This document shows, in pieces, positions 24,168 to 33,740 of a stretch of 64,000 nucleotides of DNA. A program made the translations under genes and the position numbers. Source of the stretch: Bog-756 sp963710495 (GTDB taxonomy: Bacteria > Actinomycetota > Acidimicrobiia > Acidimicrobiales > RAAP-2); assembly GCA_963710495.1 (NCBI GenBank), contig CAVQAI010000010.1, positions 1-64,000 of the forward strand, given 5' to 3'. The stretch's first letter is position 1, and each line of letters starts with the position of its first letter. The notes beneath the pieces are model-generated. The model saw only the letters and a list, made by a program, of their open reading frames with translations. It was not told the DNA's origin and did no database searches.

Positions 24168-24569
24168 TTAACCTCCGGGGGCCCAGGCGATCTCCCATCG
24201 ATTGCCTTCCGGGTCTGTGATGTAGCCCGAGTATCCGCCCCACTCCCGCTTGACGGGATCGGCGACCGCCTGGGCGCCGGCGGCCACAGCAGATTGCACC
24301 GCGTCATCCACGTCCTGTTGGCGTTCGACATTGACACCGAGCGTGACTCCGTTCCAGCCCCACTCGGGAGGCCGCTCCCCGGGAGCCGCCTCTTGGCCAA
24401 GGCGCTCGATGGGATAGAGGGCGAGGAGAGTGGTGCCGGCCTCGTAGGTGGCGAAGTCGTCATTCGACCCGGACCGCTCCTGCCAGCCGATTCGGGAATA
24501 GAACGCCCGGAGTGCGGCCATGTCCCGTGTGCCCAGAGTGATGTAGCTGATCCGCTGAGGAAAGGTCAT
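24168..24569 (-). CDS. VOC-family protein
   Basis: A 133-residue glyoxalase-fold protein: SYITLGTRDMAALRAFYSRIGW, a Trp-rich middle (EWGWNGVTLGVNV), then AQAVADPVKREWGGYSGYITDPEGNRWEIA at the end, which carries the usual metal-site Glu. Resembles the YaeR/PhnB-like VOC group annotated as glyoxalase. ATG 24569 with AAAGG upstream on the minus strand. Converges with the DUF1801 gene; the third VOC gene in 2 kb. Confidence 0.87.
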   Translation of the reverse strand: MTFPQRISYITLGTRDMAALRAFYSRIGWQERSGSNDDFATYEAGTTLLALYPIERLGQEAAPGERPPEWGWNGVTLGVNVERQQDVDDAVQSAVAAGAQAVADPVKREWGGYSGYITDPEGNRWEIAWAPGG

Positions 24570-25124
24570 GGGTCGATTCTGCCCAGGCCTCGCCCGATCG
24601 GAAACTGCCGATACAAGGTTTGGCGTCCTGTGGTGCTGTTTCTCGGGCACCACCGCCCAATCGGACTCGAAACGTGGCTGGCGGCCTCCGAGCGGGGCAT
24701 CCTCACGTTCAGCGGAAGCCGCCTTCCTGCGGCGCGAAGGCGCACGGACCCATTGGCCCTGACACGCCGGTTTCTTCGTGCCCGGGGTTGGGTACATCCT
24801 GTTCGTGTCCGACTTCGGGTACAGGATGAGGTGTGAACAGACCGGCCCACGAGCTGGTGGGAGACGTCCAGGCCCCGGGGGGACCGAGCTTGTCAACTCG
24901 CATCTCCCGAGCCCGGCTGCCCTCGACACTGCATCGCAGTTCTGCCTTGGTCCATGCGGCGGCGATTACCCGCGGAGGTTCATATCCTGGGCAGGGGACG
25001 ACGACCCCCAGCCTTGCGAGACGACGCGACGCCAGAGGTCGCCTCACCCCCGGGCATCCAGCCCTCGCCCGCAGAGCCAACCGGGTCCATTCAATGTTGC
25101 GGCCCTGACCGAAAAGGAGATCTG
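24570..25124. other. No gene recognised
   Basis: About 550 GC-rich bases. Several overlapping frames are open on both strands, but none has a family motif, a good start or a protein-like pattern. The AAAAGGAG site at the right end belongs to the following small gene. Confidence 0.4.
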
Positions 25125-25349
25125 ATGACCGACGAGCGTACGACTCCGGACAAAGCGACAGAACGTGAGGAGCAGGCCGAGGCGGTTCGGGACCACGTCC
25201 CCGATCAGCCGCCAACCGAAGAAGAGGAGGCGGCCGCCGATACGTTCCGCGAGGGGCACTCCGACGAGATGGAAGCAGTGGCCCGCCACCACAAGGAGAT
25301 GGATGACATCGGAGCGAACGCCAAAGGTGAAGGAAGGATCAGCTCGTAG
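25125..25349 (+). CDS. Small acidic hydrophilic protein
   Basis: A 74-residue highly charged protein (many Glu, Asp, Arg, Lys), with no hydrophobic core: DERTTPDKATEREEQAEAV, then PPTEEEEAAADTFREG and HHKEMDDIGANAKGEG. It is probably intrinsically disordered, like small stress or general-stress proteins. The ATG at 25125 has AAAAGGAG 6 bases upstream, so translation is well supported. The convergent phosphatase gene ends 33 bases away. Function unknown. Confidence 0.7.
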   Translation: MTDERTTPDKATEREEQAEAVRDHVPDQPPTEEEEAAADTFREGHSDEMEAVARHHKEMDDIGANAKGEGRISS

Positions 25350-25381
25350 TCCTGGCTGACGCTTGCAACCGTCCACGACCT

Positions 25382-27569
25382 TCACACAGTGGCGCGTCCT
25401 GTCCATTCGACGACCAGCAGCGCAACGTCGTCGTCCGTACCACCAGGAGCGACTTGGTCGGTGAGGATGGCATCGGCGAGCTCTTCACATCGCTCGGTGG
25501 CGTGGCTCTCGACCAGGCGAGCCAACCGGGCAAGCCGTCCTTCGGCCCCGGGGCGCGCGATATCGATCAGCCCATCGGTGTAGAAAACGAATCGAGCGTC
25601 CGGGCGGGCCTGGTCCCTGGTCGTCACATAGGTGTGGCGGCCGAACGCCGAGCGGTAACCCCGTTTCGATTGGGACTGGGCCTGGCTCGTGGTGGCCACT
25701 GACCATCAACGGTGGTGGATGCCCGGCGGAGGCAAGGTCGAGCTCCCCCGTCGCTGAGTTCAGGACACAGAGCACAGCTGTCGCCAAGCGCTGGGACTCT
25801 GATTTGAGGGCATACTCGGCCAGCAGGGAAAGGACGATGCCTGGGTCACTGTTCAGCATCAGGTACGAGCGCAAGGCGCTTCGCAGTTGCCCCATAAAGG
25901 TGGCCGCCGTCATGTCGTGCCCCTCGACGTCACCGATCACGAGCGCCACCTTCCGCCTGGAGATCGGGATCACGTCATAGAAGTCACCACCGACCTGCGC
26001 CCCACCGTCACCGGTCACATATCGAACGGCAACGTGGAGGTCAGGGTTCTGATCGATGCTCTGTGGTAGGAGGCTCCTCTGCAGATGCCGGGCGATCATC
26101 GACTGCTCGTCGAATTGGCGAGCCCGATTGATCACCGTGGCCACCTGTGAGGCGAGCTCCTCGGCCAGCATGAGCTCGTTACTCCCGATCGTTCGGCCCG
26201 AACCAGCGGTCACCAAGGTCAGCGCGCCGATTGGTTCGCCATCGGTGAGCAGGGGTACGGACACGTACGACTCGAACCCGAGGGCCCGTGTGATCCGGTA
26301 GTGATCGTCTCCGTGCGTGGTGGCCCTCATGAAGGATTCGCTCATATCTGCTGACCACTGTGATTCGCCCTTCCGAACGGCCAGGGCCGCCGGATGATCA
26401 CCGGCCAGGTCAGGGGCGTGCGAGCCAAGCTCGTCGGTCAAGGGCTGCAGCGATGGGTCGGCATGCCTGGCTGCCATGCGAGTGAGGCCACCGTCGGACT
26501 CGAGGACATCGATCAAGCAGACGTCGCCCAGCATCGGCACTGCGACCTCGGCCAACTTTTTCACCGTGTCCTCGAAGCCGTTTGCTTCGACCAGTGCTCG
26601 ATTCGCTCTGAGCAAGAAGTCCTGGCGGTTGTGCGACTGTTCGAGCCGTCGGAGAAGGTCGTTCCGTTCGGCTTCGAGGTCGAGCCTTTCGAGGAACTCG
26701 CCGAGCTTCGCCCCGACGTCGGCTACGGCTTCGAAGAGCGGTTGATCCTGTTGTCTTGCCGTCCGGCTCAACAGTTCGATGACACCGACCAGCCGGCTAC
26801 TCGTCCGAAGGGGGAAGATGAACCCCGTCTCCACCCCATCCTCAACGAAGGCGTCGTACCGCTGCAGATTGGTCTCTGACGCGAGCTCGGAATGCCACAC
26901 CGGCTCGCTGGTTTGGACGACCAACCCGGGAAACCGCTCCCCGGAGCGGAGCGTCCTCCCCATGGAAGCAGTGAATACTGACTCGAGGCTGCCCGTGTCG
27001 GCGCGCCAGATTTGTTCGCAGCGAATGAGCTCTGACTCGAGGTCCCATCGCCAGAAGGCGGCGAATTCGAACCCCAGGGTCGACCCGAGGATGGCGAGCA
27101 GTTGGGGGACGATCTCCTCGCCTCTTCCCGAAGCACCGGCCAGGAACGCCAGGAGGTCTGACGAGACCCGTTGGTAGCGCTCCATGTCGATTCGATCGGT
27201 CACGTTCCAGATCACGGCGATCACCATCCGCGGGCCCGCTTCGGGATCGACGACGGAGAGCGCAATTTCCACCGGGATCTCGGAACCGTCGGCGCACCTC
27301 GCCCTGGTCCGCACCGGGGCCTGGCTCGGCGGCAGCGGGTCCGCGTCGAGGTACGCCCTCAAAACTGCTTCGGCCGCATCACGTTGGTCTTCGGGTACCA
27401 GCTCGGTGAATGGCTCGCCGAAGAGCGAGCCGACCTCCCGACCCAGTAGGCGATGCACCGCCGGATTGCCATAGAGGACGATTCCCCGGTTGTCGACCAG
27501 GACGACAGCATCGACCAGGCTGTCCACTATCCGAGGCGAGAACCCCTCTCCGGTTTCCGGCTGGTTCAC
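25382..27569 (-). pseudogene. PAS-GAF-GAF-SpoIIE (RsbU-like) phosphatase, frameshifted
   Basis: A sensor phosphatase of about 728 residues that would dephosphorylate an anti-anti-sigma factor and so switch an alternative sigma factor. Domains in order: PAS (SLVDAVVLVDNRGIVLYGNPAV), a first GAF (about 150-310), a second GAF (FEDTVKKLAEVAVPMLGDV on), and a PP2C/SpoIIE domain (QVGGDFYDVIPI, ALVIGDVEGHDMTAATFM, DLASAGHPPPLMV). The frame breaks near 25640 after GLPLGV and resumes as FVFYTDGLID and GTDDDVALLVVEW, ending at 25382. The metal-site Asp residues lie on both sides, so the product as sequenced is inactive or truncated. Start GTG 27569 has AGGAGG upstream. Confidence 0.8.
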
Positions 27570-28142
27570 CGCTGCCTCCTGTCGACACTGCGAGGTCTTC
27601 CCAGCTCGTTCGTCGCCCGGGGCCCTCTCCTTACGCACTTGTCTGCTTGGCCGCCGCCCACTCTGGCGCGGACCGGCCGTTGCGGGTCTGCGGCACTCTA
27701 TCTCGGGGCGGAGCCCGGTCCCCGGGCAGCACATTCCTCCGATGGTCGGACCAACGGATTCGACGACACGACCAACGGAAAGCATTTGACATCGGATTGG
27801 TCGGCACCGGGTCTCTTCGGAGGCGCCCCGGTCCGCGGACAACCCGGAGATCATGAAGACTGTCATCGAGTGGCACCCGTCCGGAATGAGAACTGTCGTT
27901 GTTCCGTGATTGGCTTTGCTCGGCGGACGGCGATTCAACAGCCGCATTGGGTTGAGCGCTGGCGCGCTTGCTCTGTCGGCGTTGCGGTCCCCGGCACGGA
28001 TGGTCGCAGGTAGTCCCGTGAGCCGGTGTCCGGACCCTCCTGGGAGCGACAGTGGCCCACTCGACCGGAACGAGATGACACGGCACTACAGGTGTACCCG
28101 CTCCTTTAGCAGAGGTCCCTGCTCCGTGACCCAGTCCTCGCC
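27570..28142. other. No gene recognised
   Basis: About 570 bases between the SpoIIE gene and the MarR gene. In-frame extension of the phosphatase beyond GTG 27569 is open but has no domain character. I see no RNA gene or repeat. Confidence 0.4.
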
Positions 28143-28664
28143 TTAGGTGCGTGTCGAGGTGCGAAGGTACGTGCCCATCCGCATCTCCTCACCGTGGTCG
28201 AGGGCGTGGAGGACGGCGAAAAGGCCGGAGAACGCTTCCTCTCCGACCGCCGCCCTCAACTCGTCGTCGATCGCCCGTGCCGCCGCTCGCTGTGTCTGCA
28301 GGTAGGCGATCCCGTGGGAGGTGAGGGTTACCGACTTCTCCCGCTTGCTCGTCGACGAGTCGGACACCACGACATAGCCACGATCGCGTAGGTGCCCCAC
28401 CACCTTGCTGGCGCCCTGTCGGGTGATGCCAAGTTCGCGTCCGATGGCCGAGATCGTCGATCCGGCCTCTCCCGAACACATCCGGAGCACCCGCCCATCG
28501 GGAAATCGCCGCTCCCCGAACCCGGCCTCGACCATGGCGACGTCGAGTTGGAGTTGGTAGCCGAGCCAGGCGCGCCGAAGCGTCGGTCCGAGGCCAACCG
28601 ATGGCGGCCGCTTCCGGTGGTCGGCCCTGGGGTCCGCATCCGAAGGCGGCGCGTCGTCGGTCAC
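28143..28664 (-). CDS. MarR-family regulator
   Basis: A 173-residue winged-helix protein: FPDGRVLRMCSGEAGSTIS, AIGRELGITRQGASKVVGHL, then RGYVVVSDSSTSKREKSVTLT (wing) and the C-terminal dimer helix. MarR proteins respond to phenolics or oxidants. It starts at GTG 28664 without an obvious ribosome binding site; a leaderless mRNA is possible. Divergent from the RCC1 lipoprotein gene across a 65-base region with an AACTGT/ACAGTT dyad. Confidence 0.88.
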   Translation of the reverse strand: MTDDAPPSDADPRADHRKRPPSVGLGPTLRRAWLGYQLQLDVAMVEAGFGERRFPDGRVLRMCSGEAGSTISAIGRELGITRQGASKVVGHLRDRGYVVVSDSSTSKREKSVTLTSHGIAYLQTQRAAARAIDDELRAAVGEEAFSGLFAVLHALDHGEEMRMGTYLRTSTRT

Positions 28665-28680
28665 GCGAGAGATGTTAGCA

Positions 28681-28724
28681 AACTGTAAACTGAGTTGACA
28701 GTTCCTAGCTCTGGCCCGATACTT
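28681..28724 (+). promoter_or_regulatory. Promoter and possible MarR operator
   Basis: TTGACA (28696-28701), a 17-base spacer and GATACT (28719-28724) form a strong promoter whose start point would fall on the ATG at 28730, giving a leaderless mRNA. AACTGT (28681-28686) and ACAGTT (28698-28703) form a dyad that overlaps the -35 box and suits MarR binding. Confidence 0.6.
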
Positions 28725-28729
28725 CGAAG

Positions 28730-29947
28730 ATGCGGCTCACCATGAGCAAACATCGGTGGCGCCGACGTGCCCCGCTTCTGGTGTTCGTCTCGGCTCTCGT
28801 ACTCGCCGCATGTAGTTCCGTCGGCGTTAGCTCCCGATCGCCCACCACCACCACCACCGTCTATCGGTTCGGCGTGGTGGGGAACCGTGGAGCGATCAGC
28901 CAGCTCCAGCTCGATAGGCCGACGCCAATCGCCGGAATCAGCGGTCAGGTGGTGCAGATCGCCACATCCAACTCCGATGGCTACGCGCTGACCTCCGGTG
29001 GTGCGGTGTGGGCCTGGGGGGTGGCCAGCTCGGGCGAGCTCGGGAACGGCCAACACCCGCCTTACTCCACGCAGGCAGTCAAGGTCGAGTTTCCCGCCAA
29101 TGTCAGGATCGTCGCCTTGGCGAATCCCATGCCGTTCGATGGCGCGCTGGCCATCGACACGCAGGGCCACGTCTGGGGGTGGGGACTCAACGCGGTCGGC
29201 GACCTGTGCCTGTCCGGTCTGACGGAGCTCCGGCCGAGCGAGCTTCCGCTCGGCGACGTGACACTGGCCACCGGCGCTCGGACGCATTCACTCTTCTACT
29301 CGGGGGGCAAGGTCTACGCCTGTGGCGCGGGCGAGTTTGGGGTCCTCGGCACCGGCTCCACCACGAGCAGCTCCACCCCGGTCCCCGTCGTCGGCCTGCC
29401 GAGCGCGGCGCCGGTGACAGCGCTCACCTCGTCGTGGGAGGGTTCCGGGGCCCTCCTCGACAACGGCGCGTACTACAACTGGGGTTACAACGCCGCCGGT
29501 CAGCTCGGCAACGGCACGACCACCAACAGCGACGTGCCCGTGCGGGTCGGGTTACCCGCAGCCGTGCGAGACGTGTTCCAAGGGGGGAGTGGGGCCAAGA
29601 ACGGACAGACCGTCGCCATCCTGGGTGACGGGTCGGTGTGGGCTTGGGGCGACAACGACCGGGGTCAGCTCGGCAACGGCACCCGAGTCAGTTCTGACGC
29701 TCCCTTGCGCGTCGAGGTGCCCCCCGCGGTGACCTTCGTCCTGGTCAGCTCAGGCGGCTATGCCAGTTACGCCATCGACCGCTCGGGCCGGCTCTGGGCC
29801 TGGGGTGACAACAAGAGCGGGCAGCTCGGGACGGGCAGCGGCATCCCCGATGCCACCAAACCGGTCAGCGTGGGTATTTCCCTGACGGAGGTCTCATCGA
29901 CCGCCCAGAACGTGGCGGGTCTCCAGGGCAGCAGGCGGCCTTCATGA
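28730..29947 (+). CDS. RCC1-repeat beta-propeller lipoprotein
   Basis: A 405-residue exported protein. A basic leader and LLVFVSALVLAACSS lipobox place it on the outer face of the membrane; a Thr-rich linker follows. About seven RCC1 blades are readable, each with W.WG.N..GQLGNGT-type cores (VWAWGVASSGELGNG, YYNWGYNAAGQLGNGT, VWAWGDNDRGQLGNGT, LWAWGDNKSGQLGTG). RCC1 propellers bind proteins. The TGA overlaps the ATG of the phosphoesterase gene (29944-29947), so both exported proteins are co-translated. The promoter 28696-28724 makes ATG 28730 a leaderless start. Confidence 0.88.
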   Translation: MRLTMSKHRWRRRAPLLVFVSALVLAACSSVGVSSRSPTTTTTVYRFGVVGNRGAISQLQLDRPTPIAGISGQVVQIATSNSDGYALTSGGAVWAWGVASSGELGNGQHPPYSTQAVKVEFPANVRIVALANPMPFDGALAIDTQGHVWGWGLNAVGDLCLSGLTELRPSELPLGDVTLATGARTHSLFYSGGKVYACGAGEFGVLGTGSTTSSSTPVPVVGLPSAAPVTALTSSWEGSGALLDNGAYYNWGYNAAGQLGNGTTTNSDVPVRVGLPAAVRDVFQGGSGAKNGQTVAILGDGSVWAWGDNDRGQLGNGTRVSSDAPLRVEVPPAVTFVLVSSGGYASYAIDRSGRLWAWGDNKSGQLGTGSGIPDATKPVSVGISLTEVSSTAQNVAGLQGSRRPS

Positions 29948-31536
29948 TGGCCAAAGGGCTGGATGTCGAAAGGAAGACCATGAGACGAGGAACAGAGTCG
30001 CGTTCACCTGCCCATGGGCGAAGGGGGGCGGCAATCGTCGCTGGCAACCTCGCCGTGCTGGCGCTGGTGTTCAGCGCCTGCGGCAGCACGGCGCCATCGG
30101 CCTCCCCTGCTGAGAAGGTGAGCGGCGGCCCGGCGGGCCATTACGTCGTCCCGACCGGAATCCACAAGATCAAGCACGTCATCGTCATCGAGCAGGAGAA
30201 CCGGTCCTTCGACAGCTACTTCGGCACCTATCCGGGCGCCAACGGCATTCCTATGCAGAACGGAGAACCCACAGTGTGCGTGCCCGTGCCGGCGGGGGGA
30301 TGCCAGCCGCCGTACCACGATACGGCCGACGTCAACGGTGGTGGTCCCCACAACGAGCCCAGCGCCCGGCTCGACGTCAACGGCGGGAAGATGGACGGGT
30401 TCATCGCCGAAGCGAGCAGAGCGAAGAAGGGTTGCCTCAATACCACCGATCCGGCTTGTTCGAACTCGGCCACCCCAGACGTGATGGGGTATCACACGTC
30501 GGCGGAGATCCCCAACTACTGGAACTATGCCAACGATTTCGTGCTGAACGACCAGATGTTCGAGCCCGTGAAATCGTGGTCGCTCCCCGACCATCTGTAC
30601 CTGGTGTCCGGTTGGTCGGCCAGGTGCTCGAACCCGGCGCCATCCAGCTGCACCAACCAGATCCAGGGTCCGTACACGCCCGCCCAGATGCAGCGGTATG
30701 TCGACCAGGCCATCGACAAGGGCACCGCTGACGTCACGAACGCCTGGACGGACGTCACCTGGCTCCTCTACAACGAGCACGTCTCCTGGGCCTATTACGT
30801 GCAAACGGGGGACCAGCCCGACTGTGAGAACGATGGCGCCCTGACGTGCCCGCCGGTGGCGCAGAGTTACCTGACCCCGGGCATCTGGAATCCTCTGCCC
30901 ATCTTCGAAGATGTCCAGAAGGACCACCAGATCCGCAACATTCAGCCCTTGAACAATTACTTCGCCGAGGCCAAGGCCGGAACGCTCCCATCGGTGATGT
31001 GGGTCACCCCCTCCCAAGCGGACAGCGAGCACCCGCCTGCCAGTGTGCACCAGGGCCAGGCCTACGTCACCGCCATCATCAACGCCGCCATGAAGAGCCC
31101 CGACTGGGACTCGACCGCCATCTTCTTGCAATGGGACGATTGGGGCGGCTTCTACGACAACGTGGTGCCGCCGCCGGTCGACCAGAACGGCTACGGGCTG
31201 CGCGTCCCGGCGATGGTGATCTCGCCCTTCGCCAAGCAGGGTTATGTCGACCACCAGACGCTCTCGAGCGACGCCTACCTCAAGTTCATCGAAGACGACT
31301 TCCTGGGCGGGTCCCGGCTCGACCCGAAGACGGACAATCGCCCCGACCCCCGGCCCGACGTCCGGGAGGATGCCACCATCCTGGGCAACATGGACAACGA
31401 CTTCGACTTCACCCAGTCACCCCGCCCGCCCGTCCTCCTGCCGACCAACCCCCCGACGGACTCGCCCAGCATCCCGGCCTACTTCAACGGGTTGGGGCCC
31501 TGCCTCGGGTGCACGACCACGCCGCCCAGCACCTAG
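29944..31536 (+). CDS. Phospholipase C-type phosphoesterase, lipoprotein
   Basis: A 530-residue member of the phosphoesterase family that includes bacterial phospholipases C and acid phosphatases (PF04185). The signal with lipobox VFSACGS is followed by IKHVIVIEQENRSFDSYFG (the ENRSFD nucleophile/metal region), YANDFVLNDQMFEPVKSWSLPDHL, FLQWDDWGGFYDNV and a VPAMVISPFAKQGYVDHQ segment, all family hallmarks. It should act outside the membrane on phospholipids or phosphate esters. Coupled to the RCC1 lipoprotein, a plausible partner or scaffold (inference). A Pro-rich C-terminal tail follows the domain. Confidence 0.92.
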   Translation: MMAKGLDVERKTMRRGTESRSPAHGRRGAAIVAGNLAVLALVFSACGSTAPSASPAEKVSGGPAGHYVVPTGIHKIKHVIVIEQENRSFDSYFGTYPGANGIPMQNGEPTVCVPVPAGGCQPPYHDTADVNGGGPHNEPSARLDVNGGKMDGFIAEASRAKKGCLNTTDPACSNSATPDVMGYHTSAEIPNYWNYANDFVLNDQMFEPVKSWSLPDHLYLVSGWSARCSNPAPSSCTNQIQGPYTPAQMQRYVDQAIDKGTADVTNAWTDVTWLLYNEHVSWAYYVQTGDQPDCENDGALTCPPVAQSYLTPGIWNPLPIFEDVQKDHQIRNIQPLNNYFAEAKAGTLPSVMWVTPSQADSEHPPASVHQGQAYVTAIINAAMKSPDWDSTAIFLQWDDWGGFYDNVVPPPVDQNGYGLRVPAMVISPFAKQGYVDHQTLSSDAYLKFIEDDFLGGSRLDPKTDNRPDPRPDVREDATILGNMDNDFDFTQSPRPPVLLPTNPPTDSPSIPAYFNGLGPCLGCTTTPPST

Positions 31537-31632
31537 GACAGCGCTGGGCCATCGGGTCCGAGCCGCCGTTCGGACACCGAGGTCGACCTGGACGAGGTGA
31601 GGACGGCGGGCTCCGCTCCGCTGGCGTCGTCC

Positions 31633-32592
31633 CTATCGTCCCTGGTCAGGGAGGTATCCTCGCCGCAAGACCGGTCCGGCGACCCGGAAGGAACCCCAAA
31701 TCCCGAGGGCCAGGCCCACCACGACGAGCAGACCGGCGGCGAGCAACGACGGCGGGACGAGGGTGGAGGTGAACGGGAGGCCATTGCCGATGCTGCTCTG
31801 AAGGACACCGGGGGCATGGAGCGCCTCGGCGACCCACCAGGTCACGAAGCCGGTGAAGACGACGAGCATCAGCAACGTGACCCCGAGCGCCAGGCTCCCA
31901 GGCAGCGCAGGGCCGCGGACGTCGAGGCGGCGGGCGACGCGGATGGCGGCGGCGGTTGCACACCCGAGCGCGACGAGGGCGCCGACCACGAGCGCCACGA
32001 ACAAGGCGCCGTAGAGGTGATTTCCACCGTTGCGGGCGTGTGTGCTCAGCTGGTGGGCCCAGGCCACGGTCCCCCCGAAGAGCGCCGCCGCCAGGGCCAC
32101 CGCCATCCCGGCGCGCCACACGGCGCCCCGCACTGCCCGCCAGCCGCCCCGGCGGACCAGGCCCACGAACGCCGGTCCCACCGCCGACGCAGCCACCACC
32201 ACGAGCACGCAGCCTGCGGTCCCGGTCACGACCACCGCGTCATAGGCCGTGCTCGCCGGCCACCGCCCCGAGACGGGCGTCCCGGACAGCCAGTTGTCGG
32301 AGAGCTTGCCGAACGCCGCTCCGGCCGCCATGAACAGCGCCCACCCGCACAAGATGAGCAGGGAGCCGCCGCGCAGCTGCTCGTCGGCAGCGTTCGACGA
32401 GCCCACCAGGCCGGCGTCGTGGGCGCGTTCGGCCAGACCCGAGCGGACGAGTGCGAGGCGTTGGCGCCGGGGTACCTCGGACGCCAGCGAATAGGTGTCC
32501 TCGAGGAGCGCCGCCAGCTCGGCGCCGTAGCGCGCCCGCCAACGCGGGGGGTACCAGCGGAGGAGCTGATCGAAGCGACGCCCGCTCATCAC
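31633..32592 (-). CDS. Multi-pass membrane protein partnered with PadR
   Basis: A 319-residue membrane protein with an N-terminal soluble segment (DQLLRWYPPRWRARYGAELAALLEDT) typical of actinobacterial proteins encoded beside PadR regulators, then about six or seven hydrophobic helices (for example LLILCGWALFMAAGAAFG, VVVTGTAGCVLVVVAASAVG, LALGVTLLMLVVFTGFVTWW). The ATGATG start overlaps the PadR stop by 4 bases. Function unknown; probably a membrane stress or transport component. A similar but shorter PadR-membrane pair lies at 45600-46546. Confidence 0.8.
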   Translation of the reverse strand: MMSGRRFDQLLRWYPPRWRARYGAELAALLEDTYSLASEVPRRQRLALVRSGLAERAHDAGLVGSSNAADEQLRGGSLLILCGWALFMAAGAAFGKLSDNWLSGTPVSGRWPASTAYDAVVVTGTAGCVLVVVAASAVGPAFVGLVRRGGWRAVRGAVWRAGMAVALAAALFGGTVAWAHQLSTHARNGGNHLYGALFVALVVGALVALGCATAAAIRVARRLDVRGPALPGSLALGVTLLMLVVFTGFVTWWVAEALHAPGVLQSSIGNGLPFTSTLVPPSLLAAGLLVVVGLALGIWGSFRVAGPVLRRGYLPDQGR

Positions 32593-32945
32593 AGCGCCCC
32601 CAGGCCGGGCACCGTCGACAGTCCGAGGCGCGCCGCGCCCTCGTCGGCCAGCGCCCGCATCTCACGCACCACCTGTTCCGACGCCACCCGCCCGCTGCCG
32701 GTGATGCGATAAGGGCGGCGACGTTCGTCGGGCCCGACCGCCTCGGGCTCGATCAGTCCCCGCTCCTCCAACCGGGTGATGGCGCCGTAGAGCGTCCCGG
32801 GCCCGAGGCTGACCCCGGCGAATCGCCCGATGTCCTGGGTGAGGGCGTACCCGTGCTTGGGCCCGCCGGCGAGGCTGGTGAGGATCAGGACCGAGGGCTC
32901 GTTGTTGCGGCCCAGACCGCCCTTCTCCTTGGAGCGAGGTGCCAT
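32589..32945 (-). CDS. PadR-family regulator
   Basis: A 118-residue PadR protein: GRNNEPSVLILTSLAGGPKHG, YALTQDIGRFAGVSLGPGTLYGAI, then RLEERGLIEPEAVGPDERRRPYRIT. ATG 32945 is preferred over GTG 32954 because it begins the conserved part. Translationally coupled to the membrane protein. A CTACGT/ACGTAG dyad sits just upstream. Confidence 0.88.
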   Translation of the reverse strand: MAPRSKEKGGLGRNNEPSVLILTSLAGGPKHGYALTQDIGRFAGVSLGPGTLYGAITRLEERGLIEPEAVGPDERRRPYRITGSGRVASEQVVREMRALADEGAARLGLSTVPGLGAL

Positions 32946-32958
32946 GTGGGCCACCCTG

Positions 32959-32973
32959 CTACGTGCGACGTAG
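32959..32973. promoter_or_regulatory. Palindrome upstream of PadR gene
   Basis: CTACGT and ACGTAG (32959-32964, 32968-32973) around GCG form a perfect 15-bp dyad 14 bases before the PadR start; likely its own operator (inference). Confidence 0.5.
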
Positions 32974-33055
32974 TAAAGCCGTTCACGCGCCTGTCCGGTG
33001 GCCGCGTTCGGACCTCAGGGTTGTCCCTGCAGCGGGGGAGGGTCGGGCCGGAACG

Positions 33056-33586
33056 CTACGGCGTGTACACCAGCAGCACGACGCCGCTCTCGAACTGCTC
33101 GAAGTCGACAAGATTCATGCGGGGATTGCCCGTTATTGATTCGAACAGGTGCTGACCCGCGCCGACGGCGACCGGCGTCAGCAGCACATGAAACTCGTCG
33201 ATAAGGCGGTGCTCCATGAGTGGCACATCGAGGAGGCCGTTCCCGTACTTGAGGAGGTTGGCGCCCGAGCGCCGTTTCAGAGCATCGACGAACGTCGGAA
33301 TGTCTCCCTCGACCACCGTGGCGTTCCACTCGAGCTCATGGAGGGTCGTCGACGCCACGTACTTCGGAATGGCGTTCATCCGATCGACGAAGGGATTGGG
33401 CGGCATCGCGGTGTAGGCCGCGGAAAGGCCCTCGTAAGTCTTTCTTCCCAAGAGGAGGGCGTCTGCTGCGCCCAAGGTCCGGCCGGCGTACTCGTGGTGC
33501 TGGTCATCCAAGTACGGGAAGGCCCAGTCCGGGGAGCCGATCTCCCCGCCGAGCGACACATGGTTCACCTCGATGAGTTTGCCCAT
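33056..33586 (-). CDS. Dihydrofolate reductase family protein
   Basis: A 176-residue RibD-C/DHFR-fold protein: LIEVNHVSLGGEIGSPDWAF, ALLLGRKTYEGLSAAY, KYVASTTLHELEWNATVV, then ANLLKYGNGLLDVPLMEH and DEFHVLLTPVAVGAGQHLFE. These stand-alone proteins bind NADPH and reduce unknown carbonyl or pterin-like substrates. Complete for the family. Upstream of, and divergent from, the PP-loop gene. It is a different subgroup from the protein at 15306. Confidence 0.88.
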   Translation of the reverse strand: MGKLIEVNHVSLGGEIGSPDWAFPYLDDQHHEYAGRTLGAADALLLGRKTYEGLSAAYTAMPPNPFVDRMNAIPKYVASTTLHELEWNATVVEGDIPTFVDALKRRSGANLLKYGNGLLDVPLMEHRLIDEFHVLLTPVAVGAGQHLFESITGNPRMNLVDFEQFESGVVLLVYTP

Positions 33587-33740
33587 GACAGGACCCCGAT
33601 CCCTTCGTCGGCGACGGTGCGGTTCCGTGCGCCTATTCTCTCAAGCGAGTGCCTTCGCACATCGTGCCAGCTGCACGGCGGCCTGGCTCCAATTCGATCT
33701 CCGACGTCCCCCCTCAGTCCGTCGAAACAGCTCATAGGAA

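Noticed and set aside
30004..31254. 416-codon open frame on the minus strand
   Set aside because: Antisense to the well-supported phosphoesterase; no motif or ribosome binding site.
31597..32712. 371-codon open frame on the plus strand
   Set aside because: Antisense to the PadR-linked membrane protein; low-complexity charged sequence without a fold.
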